Shown in pieces: positions 17,224-26,651 of a stretch of DNA of 64,000 nt. Under the pieces are notes generated by a model that saw only the letters and a list, made by a program, of their open reading frames with translations, had not been told where the DNA came from and searched no databases. Source of the stretch: Desulfothermus sp964427155 (GTDB lineage Bacteria; Desulfobacterota; Desulfovibrionia; Desulfovibrionales; Desulfothermaceae); NCBI GenBank assembly GCA_964427155.1, contig CAYRSC010000012.1:1-64000 (forward strand), read 5' to 3'. Position numbers and translations under genes: made by a program. How positions within the stretch are numbered: the stretch's first letter is position 1; each line of letters begins with the position of its first letter.

Positions 17224-17707
17224 TTATCTCAGATAGTCCAAGAAGCCTCATCTTTAGATTTAGAAACTCTGAGATAGTGGGACGCGTTGGCCTTTTTATA
17301 AGACCCATTCCCGCCTCTGAAGGGAGCTTAGAGCCCTTTTTTTGATTACAATGTAGGCATGCGGTAACCACATTGTTCCAGCTAAATTTCCCCCCTCTAC
17401 TCTTTGGTACAATGTGATCTATTGTTGGATGTTTTCTGCAGGACCTGCCACAGTATTGACAGATATATTGATCTCTGATGAAAATATTTTTTTTGGATAG
17501 AGGGACGCTACTCCTATATACTGCTCGCACAAATTTTATGAGTTTTACCACCAGTGGAACCTTTATCTCTCGGGTAAAACCCCTTATTATCCTTTCTCCA
17601 TATTTGAGTACTTCCACCTTCTTTTGCACCAGCAGTTTTATGGCCCGTCTCCAATCAATAATATTTAGATAGGTATAATCTGCATTTAATACAATTACTC
17701 CTTCCAT
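17204..17707 (-). CDS. HNH endonuclease family protein
   Basis: This 167-residue protein has a C-terminal HNH domain: zinc pairs CQYC and CLHC bracket IDHIVPKSRGG, followed by the Asn-Asn of the fold. The N-terminal part, ending in the KVPLVVKLIKFVRAVYR region, matches the widespread chromosomal HNH family whose members start VIVLNADY. Its role is unknown; repair or defence are both possible. The start has a purine-rich leader and lies downstream of a perfect 16-base palindrome. Confidence 0.85.
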   Translation of the reverse strand: MEGVIVLNADYTYLNIIDWRRAIKLLVQKKVEVLKYGERIIRGFTREIKVPLVVKLIKFVRAVYRSSVPLSKKNIFIRDQYICQYCGRSCRKHPTIDHIVPKSRGGKFSWNNVVTACLHCNQKKGSKLPSEAGMGLIKRPTRPTISEFLNLKMRLLGLSEIIEELWG

Positions 17708-17745
17708 ACCCTCTCCCCCCTTCCTGTTATGTGAGGATGGTCAGG

Positions 17746-17761
17746 AGACCAGATCTGGTCT
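17746..17761. other. Perfect 16-base palindrome upstream of the HNH gene
   Basis: AGACCAGATCTGGTCT reads the same on both strands and lies 39 bases before the HNH start. On the plus strand TTTAAATTT follows, but no plus-strand gene ends here. An operator is more likely than a terminator. Confidence 0.4.
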
Positions 17762-17820
17762 TTTAAATTTGGAGGAAGTGTAAACAGAAAAAAAAGATTT
17801 TGTCCAGGGAGAATTGGCCC

Positions 17821-19107
17821 CTACTCTATCTTCACCATGATGTGAGCGTCTCTTGCCTCCACAGGATAGGCGGTGATGAGTCTCCCCTTCTTCTTACCCC
17901 TAAATCCCCCATCAATGTTTTTACATATAAGGTAATACTGGCACATGCCAATTCCACCATCTTCATCTTCCACCACCACATCCAGGGCCTTTTTGTGGGA
18001 GATAAGGGAGATGAATTTTTTCTTTTTCTCCATGAAAAGCCCTCTAAGGAGCATGCTCCTGTCTCTTTTTTCCCTTCTGGAGACCTGATTTTTTAAAGTG
18101 GCCGCAGGGGTGTTGGGCCTTGGTGAATAGGTAAACACATGACCATAGGTAAAGGGAAGGTGTTTACAGAAAGAGAAGGTATGGGAAAACTCCTTTTCTC
18201 CTTCCCCTGGAAAACCCACCAGGATGTCAGCTCCCAGGGCAAAGGTCTTCCATGTCCTGGATAGCTCATATAGAAACGCCTTTATCTCTTCAGGATGATA
18301 ATGAGCCCTGCCCATAGACTCTAGGATGACTGGACTTGCTGATTGTATGGAAAGGTGGAGATGGGGTGCCAGATGGGAAGAGGAGGTGAGGTAATTTAGG
18401 GCCCTTTCATCCAGCATGGAAGGATCCAAGGAGCTGAGCCTTATACGAAAACGTGGCCCATGTTTCTCTTCTATATATTCCTCCATAAGGGTAAGGAGTC
18501 TCCATAGGTCCACTTTCTCCTGGTGATAATATGAAGAGAATTCTTTGAGATTTATCCCGCTGACTATAAGCTCCTCATATCCATTTTTTACAAGCGATAG
18601 GGCCTCCCCCAGTATCTCTTCCACCTTTCTACTACGGGAGGGTCCACGTGTTAAAGGCACTATACAGTACCTACAGTAGTGGGAACATCCATCCTGGATC
18701 TTTATAATGGGTCTTGCCCTGAAATAAGAATGGATCTTAAACTCAAATCCAGTAAATCTTTGATCTTCTCCTTCTGGAGGGAGAGGTCCCCTTAAGAGGG
18801 CGGGTTTTTGGGCCTGGGGAATGCAGTATGATATCCCTTCTATGGAGGCTATTTCTTTTTCAAAACGAGGGATTGCACATCCTGTGACCACTATGGTGGC
18901 CCCAGGATTTTCTCTTATAAAACGCCTTGCGTATTTTTTTACGTCAGATATGGCATTTTCTGTTACTGCACAGCTATTTATAAGGATAAGATCTGCATCT
19001 CTTGCAGAGCTAACCTCTTCAAGCCCCCTGGATATCCACCTTTCCCTTATGGCGTGAGATTCATATTGGTTTATCTTACATCCCAGGGTAAGTATAAAAA
19101 AGCTCAT
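17821..19107 (-). CDS. mtaB: tRNA t6A37 methylthiotransferase
   Basis: This radical-SAM enzyme adds a methylthio group to t6A at position 37 of tRNA. The N-terminal UPF0004 domain has its three cluster cysteines in LGCKINQYES, NSCAVTE and VTGCAIP; the radical-SAM cluster motif is CSHYCRYC. MSFFILTLGCKINQ matches the usual N-terminus, so I place the start at 19107. A TTG at 19134 would add nine residues and overlap mnmA by 26 bases. A GGAGGAGGAG tract precedes the chosen ATG at a slightly long distance. It follows mnmA, another tRNA thiolation gene. Confidence 0.88.
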   Translation of the reverse strand: MSFFILTLGCKINQYESHAIRERWISRGLEEVSSARDADLILINSCAVTENAISDVKKYARRFIRENPGATIVVTGCAIPRFEKEIASIEGISYCIPQAQKPALLRGPLPPEGEDQRFTGFEFKIHSYFRARPIIKIQDGCSHYCRYCIVPLTRGPSRSRKVEEILGEALSLVKNGYEELIVSGINLKEFSSYYHQEKVDLWRLLTLMEEYIEEKHGPRFRIRLSSLDPSMLDERALNYLTSSSHLAPHLHLSIQSASPVILESMGRAHYHPEEIKAFLYELSRTWKTFALGADILVGFPGEGEKEFSHTFSFCKHLPFTYGHVFTYSPRPNTPAATLKNQVSRREKRDRSMLLRGLFMEKKKKFISLISHKKALDVVVEDEDGGIGMCQYYLICKNIDGGFRGKKKGRLITAYPVEARDAHIMVKIE

Positions 19108-19108
19108 T

Positions 19109-20131
19109 TCACGATTCAATCTCTCCTCCTCCAAGGACTTTTCCCTCTTTGGAATAAAAACAGCATATTTGGCCAGGGGTGGGGCGTGGAAGCCTGTGCA
19201 TAAAGGTCACATTCAACCTCTTCTCAGAGATTACATTTACCCTGCACTCCCTGACCTTCATCCTGGAATTGTATTTTACCCATACCCTTTCTGGCCAATC
19301 TTTTTTGTCCTGAAGGAAATTTATCTTTCCTACAATGCATCCCCCCCTCAATAAGTCATCCCTGTTTCCCACTATAAGGGTATTTTCCTCTATATTTTTT
19401 GCAATTACATACAGGGGTTCTTTATAAGATATGCCAAGTCCCCGTCTCTGGCCAATGGTGTAGGCGTATAATCCCTCGTGCTCCCCCAATATTTCCCCCC
19501 AGACGCCGCGAATTGGGCCCTTTCCTGGAAGGTCCCTCACCTGTGTCCTTAAATAGTGTCTATAGTCTCCAGGGATGAAACATATCTCCTGACTCTCCTC
19601 CCTGCAGGGTATGTCTATTCCTCTTTTTTCTATCTCCTTGCTCACATTATCTTTTTTCCATGTGCCAAGGGGAAGTTCAATGCGAGATAACATATCCCTG
19701 GGTATGAGGGAGAGGAAATAGCTCTGTTCTTTCCCCTTATCCACACCCCTGTAGAGGGAGGGTGACCCCTTATCAAAGAGTATGCGTGCATAATGACCAG
19801 ATATGCATTTATTTAGTCCCATCTCCCTGGCCCTCTCATATAATATTCCAAACTTGATCAAGGCGTTACAGTGGCAGCAGGGATTGGGGGTGAGTCCCTT
19901 TAGATAGGCCTCTATAAAGGGCACAATAATCTTTTCCCTGAATTGTTCTATTATCTCCACAAAGACTACATCTATCCCCAGGCTATTATATGTGTTTTTG
20001 ATAACAGGTCTTAGTCTCCATGCCTCTTCTGTGAATATTCCGCATATACCAACAGGCCCCTCTCCTGCCTCAAGGGCCAGGAGAGAGGCAAACAAGCTAT
20101 CTATTCCTCCACTTATAAGAGATGCCTTCAT
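19109..20131 (-). CDS. mnmA: tRNA 2-thiouridylase MnmA
   Basis: This 340-residue enzyme makes 2-thiouridine at wobble position 34. The PP-loop ISGGIDS lies at 6-12. TPNPCCHCN gives Cys85 and Cys88, and Cys184 lies in SQEICFIPG. The CxxC plus distant Cys arrangement matches MnmA forms thought to hold an Fe-S cluster. The enzyme is shorter than E. coli MnmA and the PP-loop region is trimmed, but the motifs are complete. It lies seven bases after gatA and just before mtaB, in a run of tRNA genes. Confidence 0.88.
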   Translation of the reverse strand: MKASLISGGIDSLFASLLALEAGEGPVGICGIFTEEAWRLRPVIKNTYNSLGIDVVFVEIIEQFREKIIVPFIEAYLKGLTPNPCCHCNALIKFGILYERAREMGLNKCISGHYARILFDKGSPSLYRGVDKGKEQSYFLSLIPRDMLSRIELPLGTWKKDNVSKEIEKRGIDIPCREESQEICFIPGDYRHYLRTQVRDLPGKGPIRGVWGEILGEHEGLYAYTIGQRRGLGISYKEPLYVIAKNIEENTLIVGNRDDLLRGGCIVGKINFLQDKKDWPERVWVKYNSRMKVRECRVNVISEKRLNVTFMHRLPRPTPGQICCFYSKEGKVLGGGEIES

Positions 20132-20138
20132 CCTTTAT

Positions 20139-21611
20139 TTAACCTGAAACCACAGGGGGAGGAGGGATCTTGAATATCTCTTTTTCCACCTCCTGGGCCA
20201 CCTGTAAGAGGAGTCCTTCTTTAAAGGGAGGGGCAATGAACTGGATACCCACAGGGACCCTTACCTTTTTCCCTAGACCAATGGGTAGTGAGATCCCTGG
20301 CAATCCTGCAAGGTTTAAGGGGGTGGTGAAGATATCTGTTAGGTACATGGTTAAGGGGTCATCTATTTTTTCTCCTATCTTAAAGGGGATAACTGGAGAT
20401 ACTGGGGCACATATCACGTCACACTGCTTAAATGCCTCTATAAAATCCTCTTGTATTATCCTCCTTACCTGGGCGGCCTTACGATAATATGCGTCATAAT
20501 ATCCTGCAGACAAGACATATGTCCCCAGGATTATGCGGCGCTGAACCTCAGGTCCAAACCCCCTGGAGCGGGTCTCCACATACATCTCCATGAGGTCCTT
20601 GGCCCCTTTTGCCCTGATCCCATATCTCACCCCGTCATATCGGGCCAGGTTGGAACTGGCCTCTGCCATTACTATAATGTAGTATGTGGCCACTGCATAG
20701 GCAGTATGAGGGAGGGACAGGGGTATGAGTTGGGCCCCCTCTCTTTTTAATTCTTCTAGAAATCCCCCACACACCGCTTCCACATCCTCATCTAGTCCCC
20801 CTTCTTCCCAGTATTCTGAGGGTATGCCTATCTTTATTTCCCTTAGGTTAAAAGGAGTCTCAAGCAGGGAAACATAGTCCTCAACCTCCACAGGTGAAGA
20901 TGTTGAATCCTTTTCATCCCATCCCGCAATCACCCCAAGCAAGAGGGCGATATCTTTTACAGACCGGGCAATGGGACCAACCTGGTCCAGGGAAGAACCA
21001 TAGGCAATGAGTCCAAAACGCGATACCCGTCCATAGGTGGGTTTTAACCCAATCACCCCACAAAAGGAGGCAGGTTGTCTTATTGAACCACCTGTGTCAG
21101 AGCCAAGGGAGAGGGGAGACTGATGGGCAGAGACAGATGCGGCAGAGCCTCCACTGGAGCCACCAGGGACCCTGGATAAGTCCCAGGGATTTTTTGTTAT
21201 CTTGAATGCAGAGTTCTCTGTGGAAGAGCCCATGGCGAACTCGTCCATATTGGATTTGGCCATTAGGATACCCCCTGCCTCTTTTACCCTCGCCACTGCT
21301 TCTGCGTCATAAAAGGGAATAAAATTTTTCAGGATCCTGGAGGCACAGGTGGTGGGAATCCCCTTTGTGGTGAGCACATCCTTTATTACCACCGGGACTC
21401 CCCATAGGGCTCTATCCTTTTGTGGGCCCTTTTTATCCATCTCTTGTGCCAGCGAGAGGGCCCCTTCCGCATTTATATAGAGCAGGGCATTGAGCTTTTC
21501 TTCTGTGGAATTGATCTGCTCAATATGGGCCTCTACCACCTCTTTTATCGTTATCTCCCCCCTGGCGATTGCATCCCTTAGCTCTATAGCAGATAGGCTG
21601 GTAATTTCCAT
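20139..21611 (-). CDS. gatA: Glu/Asp-tRNA amidotransferase subunit A
   Basis: This is a 490-residue amidase-signature protein that releases ammonia from glutamine to convert Glu-tRNA(Gln) or Asp-tRNA(Asn). The Ser-cisSer-Lys triad is seen in VVIKDV, GGSSGGSAA and GSDTGGSIRQPA. gatC lies 21 bases upstream; gatB is absent from the window, so the subunit set is split. GatA presence implies that at least one of Gln-tRNA or Asn-tRNA is made indirectly in this organism. Confidence 0.96.
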   Translation of the reverse strand: MEITSLSAIELRDAIARGEITIKEVVEAHIEQINSTEEKLNALLYINAEGALSLAQEMDKKGPQKDRALWGVPVVIKDVLTTKGIPTTCASRILKNFIPFYDAEAVARVKEAGGILMAKSNMDEFAMGSSTENSAFKITKNPWDLSRVPGGSSGGSAASVSAHQSPLSLGSDTGGSIRQPASFCGVIGLKPTYGRVSRFGLIAYGSSLDQVGPIARSVKDIALLLGVIAGWDEKDSTSSPVEVEDYVSLLETPFNLREIKIGIPSEYWEEGGLDEDVEAVCGGFLEELKREGAQLIPLSLPHTAYAVATYYIIVMAEASSNLARYDGVRYGIRAKGAKDLMEMYVETRSRGFGPEVQRRIILGTYVLSAGYYDAYYRKAAQVRRIIQEDFIEAFKQCDVICAPVSPVIPFKIGEKIDDPLTMYLTDIFTTPLNLAGLPGISLPIGLGKKVRVPVGIQFIAPPFKEGLLLQVAQEVEKEIFKIPPPPVVSG

Positions 21612-21632
21612 GACATCTTACTCCTTGGATTC

Positions 21633-21920
21633 TTAATTTACTACCCTGGGAACAATAAAGTGTTCCCCGTCCTCTTCAGGTGCATTTTTGAGGACCTCTT
21701 CCCTCTCATAGTGTTGTCTCACTTCGTCATCTCTGTAAGGGGTGGGATGGGTTATGGGAGAATATAGGGGCTCCACCTCTGAGGTGTCTACTTCTGAAAG
21801 TTTTTCCATATACTCCAGGATTTGACTCAGTTGAAAGGAGAATGTCTCTACGCTCTCAGGGGAGAGCCTGAGCCTTGCCAATCTGGCAATATCCATCACC
21901 TTGTCTTTGGATATCTTCAT
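21633..21920 (-). CDS. gatC: Glu/Asp-tRNA amidotransferase subunit C
   Basis: This small, 95-residue GatC packs between GatA and GatB in the transamidosome. VMDIARLARLRLSPE and FSFQLSQILEYMEKLSEVDTS are the expected helices, followed by the extended PLYSP and RDDEV region. It lies directly upstream of gatA and is probably expressed with it. Confidence 0.93.
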   Translation of the reverse strand: MKISKDKVMDIARLARLRLSPESVETFSFQLSQILEYMEKLSEVDTSEVEPLYSPITHPTPYRDDEVRQHYEREEVLKNAPEEDGEHFIVPRVVN

Positions 21921-21962
21921 GGTATTTTTCCCTCCATTTATCCATTTCCTTTTTTTCCATAC

Positions 21963-23945
21963 CTACTTCCCTGACTTGTCACCTTCATGGGCTATGCCTC
22001 TTCCCCCTCCTCTAACTTCAGATGTGGTCTGATTTATGTACTCATAATATCCTTTGAGCCTTTCAATGGAAACAGATACTCCTCCCTTTTTCAGGGGTTG
22101 AAGGAGATACATCCTTTCCCTGGCAACGCCTTTGCTATCCCATGTAATAGGAGCCAGGGTCCAGGGAATGTTTAAGGAGGGGAGGATTTCTCTCAATCCC
22201 TCTTTGTCCTTTATCCTGCGATAGAGCAGTTCCATGGAGAACCTGAAAAAATCATATCCCAGCGAGTGCCATAGGGAGATCTGGTCCCTGGAGAGGAAAT
22301 ATACCTCTTTTTTGAGGGTGATAAGATAGGGATTTTGAGGATCATATTTCCATGGAGAGGGGAACAGGGCGAGTTTAAAGAGCCTTTTATCCATCCTGGT
22401 AAGGTCAAAGTGTCCAGTGGCCCAGAGGGTGGGGCCAAGGAAGAAGAGGTTATAGCTATTAAAGTAGAAAAAGTTTGGGACCAGGATCTGCACATCCTCA
22501 AATGTGTCCGGGATGAAGACCGCCCTAAAACCTGGGGATGGAGTAAACTCCTGAATCTTTTCCTTGTCTTTTGAATCAAATATACCAGGGGGAACCCCTA
22601 GGAATCTCCTTACCTTTTCCTGCCAGGAAGATGGGTTAGAGGGATCATACCAGTCAAGCCCCTTTATCTCTCCCCCTTTCTGGGTGACATACCTCCAGAA
22701 GTCCTCTGCCAGAAGGCGGCCATAATATCCCTTTGGATAGAGTATTCCATATTCTTTTATCTGAAATTCCTTCATCAAAAAATCCACGAGCGTGGATATC
22801 TGGTCCAGGTGGCTGGGGAAGAATCTGAAGGCATCCCTGCCTTCTATTCCCCCTGGTATATCAGACCTGAAGAGAAAAAATGCCTTGTCCCCATTGAGCC
22901 CCTGAGACTGGATCTCCTCCCACACCTCTTTCCTCATGGGTCCTCCTATTATAAAACAGTCTCCCAGCGACTTCCTTAGGTTGGAGAGCCAGTCAGAGGA
23001 GAGGGAGTTTATTATCTTTACCTCTGCCTTTATTCCTGTCTTCTGCCATTCAAATAGGGCCGCTTCCACCCCTTCCACTATCTTCCAGGAGATGTTGGAA
23101 TATGCCCCTTTAAAGGGAAGGACCATAAGGAGCCTTATAACTGGAATTCCCATCTCTCTGGTGAGCAGACCCAGTCTTTGTCTCAATATCTCTTTTATAT
23201 GGATGTCAGAGTGGATTATCTTACATAGCTTCTCATATGCCAGGGGCCATGCCATCTTATCCTCTTTCACCTCAGAGACTATATAGTACCATTTTATAAG
23301 GTTCTCAGGAAATTTTTCTTCTGATAATCTCTTCCACTCTTGTGTGGGAGGAGGTCCTTTTATATGTCCCTTAAGGAACTCAAACAGGTCCATCTCCACT
23401 CTTTTTTGTTCTGATGGGGGGCATGTTAGATATAATTTTGAAAAAGGAGAGAGTCCCTCTGTGATGTTTCCTCTTGAAAGGGCCCTGCTCAGGATCCAAA
23501 AACAGGCCTTTTCCCTTGTCTGAAGAGGGATTTCCCCTCTAGTGCAAAATTGGTTGGCCCACTTCACTGTCTCTGATTCTCCTTTGGTTACTAGGAGATA
23601 GGACAAAAATAATCTGGTGTATTCCCAGGATAGAGGGGCAGAGGGAGAGAGTCTTTCCCAGAGGTTAAACAGGGAATGGGCCTGTTTAGTCTTCCCCAGT
23701 TTTAAGGAACATATTATCATCCTCTGGAGATATAGGGGCAATTTTTTATGAGGTATTTTCCCCAGGGAATAGGCCTGCTTGTAGAAGTCAAGGGCCCCTG
23801 ACCAGTTTTTGTGTGTCCATGCCCTGTCCCCTTGGGTTAAAAGATTAAGGGGAGGGGATGGCTGGATCTCTGTCCTTGGCGCACATGCTCCCCCAAGGAT
23901 AAGACCCCAGATGAGCACCACATATATATATCTTCTCAAGGTCAT
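21963..23945 (-). CDS. LpoA/LppC-like periplasmic-binding lipoprotein
   Basis: This 660-residue protein has a signal peptide ending in Leu-Gly-Gly-Ala-Cys21, a lipoprotein cleavage site with Gly at -3. Residues 30 to about 240 form TPR-like helices (tool-like repeats such as GALDFYKQAYSLGK). The second half from VIRLLMVLPFKGAYS resembles a two-lobed periplasmic-binding fold. This layout is that of LppC/LpoA activators of penicillin-binding proteins in gamma-proteobacteria and of related ABC substrate-binding lipoproteins. The role in cell-wall growth is inferred. It is placed between dnaK and gatC. Confidence 0.7.
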   Translation of the reverse strand: MTLRRYIYVVLIWGLILGGACAPRTEIQPSPPLNLLTQGDRAWTHKNWSGALDFYKQAYSLGKIPHKKLPLYLQRMIICSLKLGKTKQAHSLFNLWERLSPSAPLSWEYTRLFLSYLLVTKGESETVKWANQFCTRGEIPLQTREKACFWILSRALSRGNITEGLSPFSKLYLTCPPSEQKRVEMDLFEFLKGHIKGPPPTQEWKRLSEEKFPENLIKWYYIVSEVKEDKMAWPLAYEKLCKIIHSDIHIKEILRQRLGLLTREMGIPVIRLLMVLPFKGAYSNISWKIVEGVEAALFEWQKTGIKAEVKIINSLSSDWLSNLRKSLGDCFIIGGPMRKEVWEEIQSQGLNGDKAFFLFRSDIPGGIEGRDAFRFFPSHLDQISTLVDFLMKEFQIKEYGILYPKGYYGRLLAEDFWRYVTQKGGEIKGLDWYDPSNPSSWQEKVRRFLGVPPGIFDSKDKEKIQEFTPSPGFRAVFIPDTFEDVQILVPNFFYFNSYNLFFLGPTLWATGHFDLTRMDKRLFKLALFPSPWKYDPQNPYLITLKKEVYFLSRDQISLWHSLGYDFFRFSMELLYRRIKDKEGLREILPSLNIPWTLAPITWDSKGVARERMYLLQPLKKGGVSVSIERLKGYYEYINQTTSEVRGGGRGIAHEGDKSGK

Positions 23946-23956
23946 TTTTTCTCCTC

Positions 23957-23995
23957 ATAAAAAAAATAAGCCTGGACCATTTGTGTCCAGGCTTA
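23957..23995 (-). terminator. Rho-independent terminator of dnaK
   Basis: An 11-bp stem, TAAGCCTGGAC with GTCCAGGCTTA, has a 7-base loop and is followed on the minus strand by an eight-base T-run. It lies 38 bases after the dnaK stop. Confidence 0.92.
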
Positions 23996-24032
23996 GATTA
24001 GAAATCGCAAACCCTTCTGTCAAGAAAGGATG

Positions 24033-25943
24033 TTATTTCTGCTCAGTATATTCTGCATCCACTACATCTTCGTCCTGTTCATTTCCCGCTGAGCCTTGGG
24101 AGGTGTTTTGTGCACCTGCCTGTGCCCCTGCCCCTGCGGCCTGTTGTTGCCTGTAGAGCTGTTCAGCCAGTTTGTGGGAACTCTGGGTAAGGGCCTCCAT
24201 GGCCCTCTGGATGGCGGCCTCATCTTCCCCTTCCATGACCTTTTTCAGCTCTGCAATCTTCTCTTCAATATCGGCCTTTAGTGCCGCATCCAGTTTATCT
24301 CCAATATCCCTCATGGATTTTTCTGTGGAATAGATAAGGGTATCTGCCTGATTCCTTAGGTCAATAAGCCTCTTTTTCTTCTCGTCCTCTGCTGCATGTT
24401 GTTCCGCCTCTCTTATAATCTTCTGTATCTCCTCTTCAGACAATCCGCTGGATGGTTGAATCCTTATGGATTGTTCCTTTCCAGTGCCCAGGTCCTTGGC
24501 TGATACATTTACTATGCCATTGGCATCTATATCAAAGGTCACCTCTATCTGGGGGACCCCCCTTGGAGCAGGTGGGATTCCCACAAGGTCAAACCTTCCT
24601 AGACTCATATTGTCCTTGGCCAGGGGACGCTCGCCCTGGAGCACATGGATGGATACCGAGGTTTGATTGTCTGCTGCAGTGGTGAATATCTGACTCTTCC
24701 TGGTGGGTATGGTGGTATTTTTCTCAATGAGCTTTGTAAATACCCCACCCAGGGTCTCTATTCCAAGAGAGAGAGGTGTTACATCCAACAGGAGGACATC
24801 CTTCACATCGCCAGTTAAGATCCCTCCCTGGATGGCCGCACCCATTGCCACCACTTCATCTGGATTCACCCCCTTGTGGGGCTCCTTCCCAAAGAATTCC
24901 TTTACCTTTTTCTGTACCAGAGGCATTCTGGTCATGCCACCCACCAGGATAACCTCGTCAATGTCACTTATGGTAAGACCTGCATCTTCCAGGGCCTGTT
25001 TGCATGGCCCAAGGGTACGTTCCACCAGATGCTCTGTTAGTGCCTCCAGACGGGCACGGGTAAATTTCATGTTGAGATGTTTGGGGCCACTTTGGTCTGC
25101 AGTGATAAAGGGGAGGTTTATCTCTGTCTCCATGGCGGTAGAGAGTTCCTTTTTGGCCTTTTCAGCGGCCTCCTTTAGCCTCTGCAGGGCCATCTTATCG
25201 TTGGATAGATCAATGCCCGTCTCTTTTTTGAACTCTGCAATAATGTCATTTAAGATGGCCTGGTCAAAGTCCTCTCCACCCAGGAAGGTATCCCCGTTGG
25301 TGGCCTTTACCTCCACCACATTGTCTCCCACCTCCAGGATGGATATGTCAAAGGTGCCTCCCCCCAGGTCATAAACCGCTATCTTTTGATTGACCTTTTT
25401 GTCAAACCCATAGGCCAGAGATGCGGCAGTGGGCTCGTTGATTATCCTCTTTACCTCCAGCCCTGCTATTCTACCTGCATCCTTGGTGGCCTGTCTCTGG
25501 GCGTCGTTGAAGTACGCAGGGACAGTAATCACCGCCTCTGTAACTGGTTCTCCCAGATATTCCTCTGCATCCTTTTTGAGTTTTCTAAGTATCATTGCAG
25601 AGATTTCAGGTGGAGAATATTTCTTACCCTCCACCTCTACGTAGGCATCATTGTTTGGTCCAGGCACTATTTTATAGGGGCACCTCTCTTTCCACTTCTT
25701 CACCTCTTCTGAGTCATAACTTCTTCCCATTAGTCTCTTGATGGCGAATATGGTGCGTTCTGGATTGGTCACCGCCTGTCTCTTGGCCAGTTCCCCAACC
25801 AGTCTTTCCTTATCTGTAAAAGCCACAATAGATGGCGTTGTCCTTCCCCCCTCGGGATTGGTGATACACTTTGGGTCCTTTCCCTCCATTACATACACAC
25901 AGCTATTTGTGGTTCCTAGATCTATTCCTATGATCTTTCCCAT
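24033..25943 (-). CDS. dnaK: Chaperone protein DnaK (Hsp70)
   Basis: This 636-residue Hsp70 has the ATPase start MGKIIGIDLGTTNSCVYV, AVYDLGGGTFDISIL and VGGMTRMP, then a substrate-binding domain and a lid ending in the acidic EDEDVVDAEYTEQK tail. It refolds proteins with DnaJ and GrpE. dnaJ is not in the window. It is the third gene of hrcA-grpE-dnaK and is ended by a strong hairpin. Confidence 0.98.
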   Translation of the reverse strand: MGKIIGIDLGTTNSCVYVMEGKDPKCITNPEGGRTTPSIVAFTDKERLVGELAKRQAVTNPERTIFAIKRLMGRSYDSEEVKKWKERCPYKIVPGPNNDAYVEVEGKKYSPPEISAMILRKLKKDAEEYLGEPVTEAVITVPAYFNDAQRQATKDAGRIAGLEVKRIINEPTAASLAYGFDKKVNQKIAVYDLGGGTFDISILEVGDNVVEVKATNGDTFLGGEDFDQAILNDIIAEFKKETGIDLSNDKMALQRLKEAAEKAKKELSTAMETEINLPFITADQSGPKHLNMKFTRARLEALTEHLVERTLGPCKQALEDAGLTISDIDEVILVGGMTRMPLVQKKVKEFFGKEPHKGVNPDEVVAMGAAIQGGILTGDVKDVLLLDVTPLSLGIETLGGVFTKLIEKNTTIPTRKSQIFTTAADNQTSVSIHVLQGERPLAKDNMSLGRFDLVGIPPAPRGVPQIEVTFDIDANGIVNVSAKDLGTGKEQSIRIQPSSGLSEEEIQKIIREAEQHAAEDEKKKRLIDLRNQADTLIYSTEKSMRDIGDKLDAALKADIEEKIAELKKVMEGEDEAAIQRAMEALTQSSHKLAEQLYRQQQAAGAGAQAGAQNTSQGSAGNEQDEDVVDAEYTEQK

Positions 25944-26018
25944 GATTATCTCCTCCTTACATGCAAAAATTCTTGTTCTATACTCAAGTTAAGTCTCAAT
26001 CGGGAAAAGTAAAGGGGC

Positions 26019-26636
26019 CTAAGCAGAATTTTCTTTCTTTTTGCTCACCATGACCTTTGCAGGCCGTAGTACCCTATCTTTTATACGGTATCCCTTTTGC
26101 ATTATTTGAGATACCCTTCCAGGCTCCATGTCCTCTCTTTCCTCCTGGGCCATGGCCTCATGCACCTGGGGATCAAAGTCTTCTCCAATATCCGTGGATA
26201 TTGGCTCAAGACCATGATTTTTAAGGGTATTGAGGAGTATTTTTAGAGTCATCTCTATCCCTGTTACAATATCCTTACACGCTTCCACCTTTTTGGCATG
26301 TTCCAGGCCCAGTTCCAGATTGTCTATCACAGGGACAATGTCTTCCAGGACCTTTTCTGTGGCATACTTGCAGAATTGTTCTTTATCCCTTTCCATCCTC
26401 TTTCTGAAATTGTCTGCATCTGCCTTTACCCTCAGGATTTCTTCTTCCATCATTTTTTTCTCTGGACATTGTGGACATATATATTTGCGACACAGCTCTT
26501 TTAATTCCTCTTCAGATATGGGCATCTCTTCCCTTTCTGAGGCCTTATCTGTCTTACCCCCATTGCTCTCCTCATTGACTGGCACCTTCTCCTGGCCCTT
26601 TATCTCTTCACCTTCCATCCTTTTTTCTTCCTTCAT
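26019..26636 (-). CDS. grpE: Nucleotide exchange factor GrpE
   Basis: This 205-residue DnaK cofactor exchanges ADP for ATP. A charged N-terminus and coiled coil are followed by ADADNFRKRMERDKEQ, VIDNLELGLEHA and the beta-wing with FDPQVHEAM. A CRKYICPQCPEKK segment near residue 50 adds two Cys pairs not usual in GrpE. It lies 15 bases after hrcA and 75 bases before dnaK. Confidence 0.95.
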   Translation of the reverse strand: MKEEKRMEGEEIKGQEKVPVNEESNGGKTDKASEREEMPISEEELKELCRKYICPQCPEKKMMEEEILRVKADADNFRKRMERDKEQFCKYATEKVLEDIVPVIDNLELGLEHAKKVEACKDIVTGIEMTLKILLNTLKNHGLEPISTDIGEDFDPQVHEAMAQEEREDMEPGRVSQIMQKGYRIKDRVLRPAKVMVSKKKENSA

Positions 26637-26651
26637 AGATCTCCTCCACTT

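Noticed and set aside
24703..25374. Plus-strand 223-residue frame opposite dnaK
   Set aside because: Low-complexity Ser/Pro composition typical of antisense to a conserved gene.
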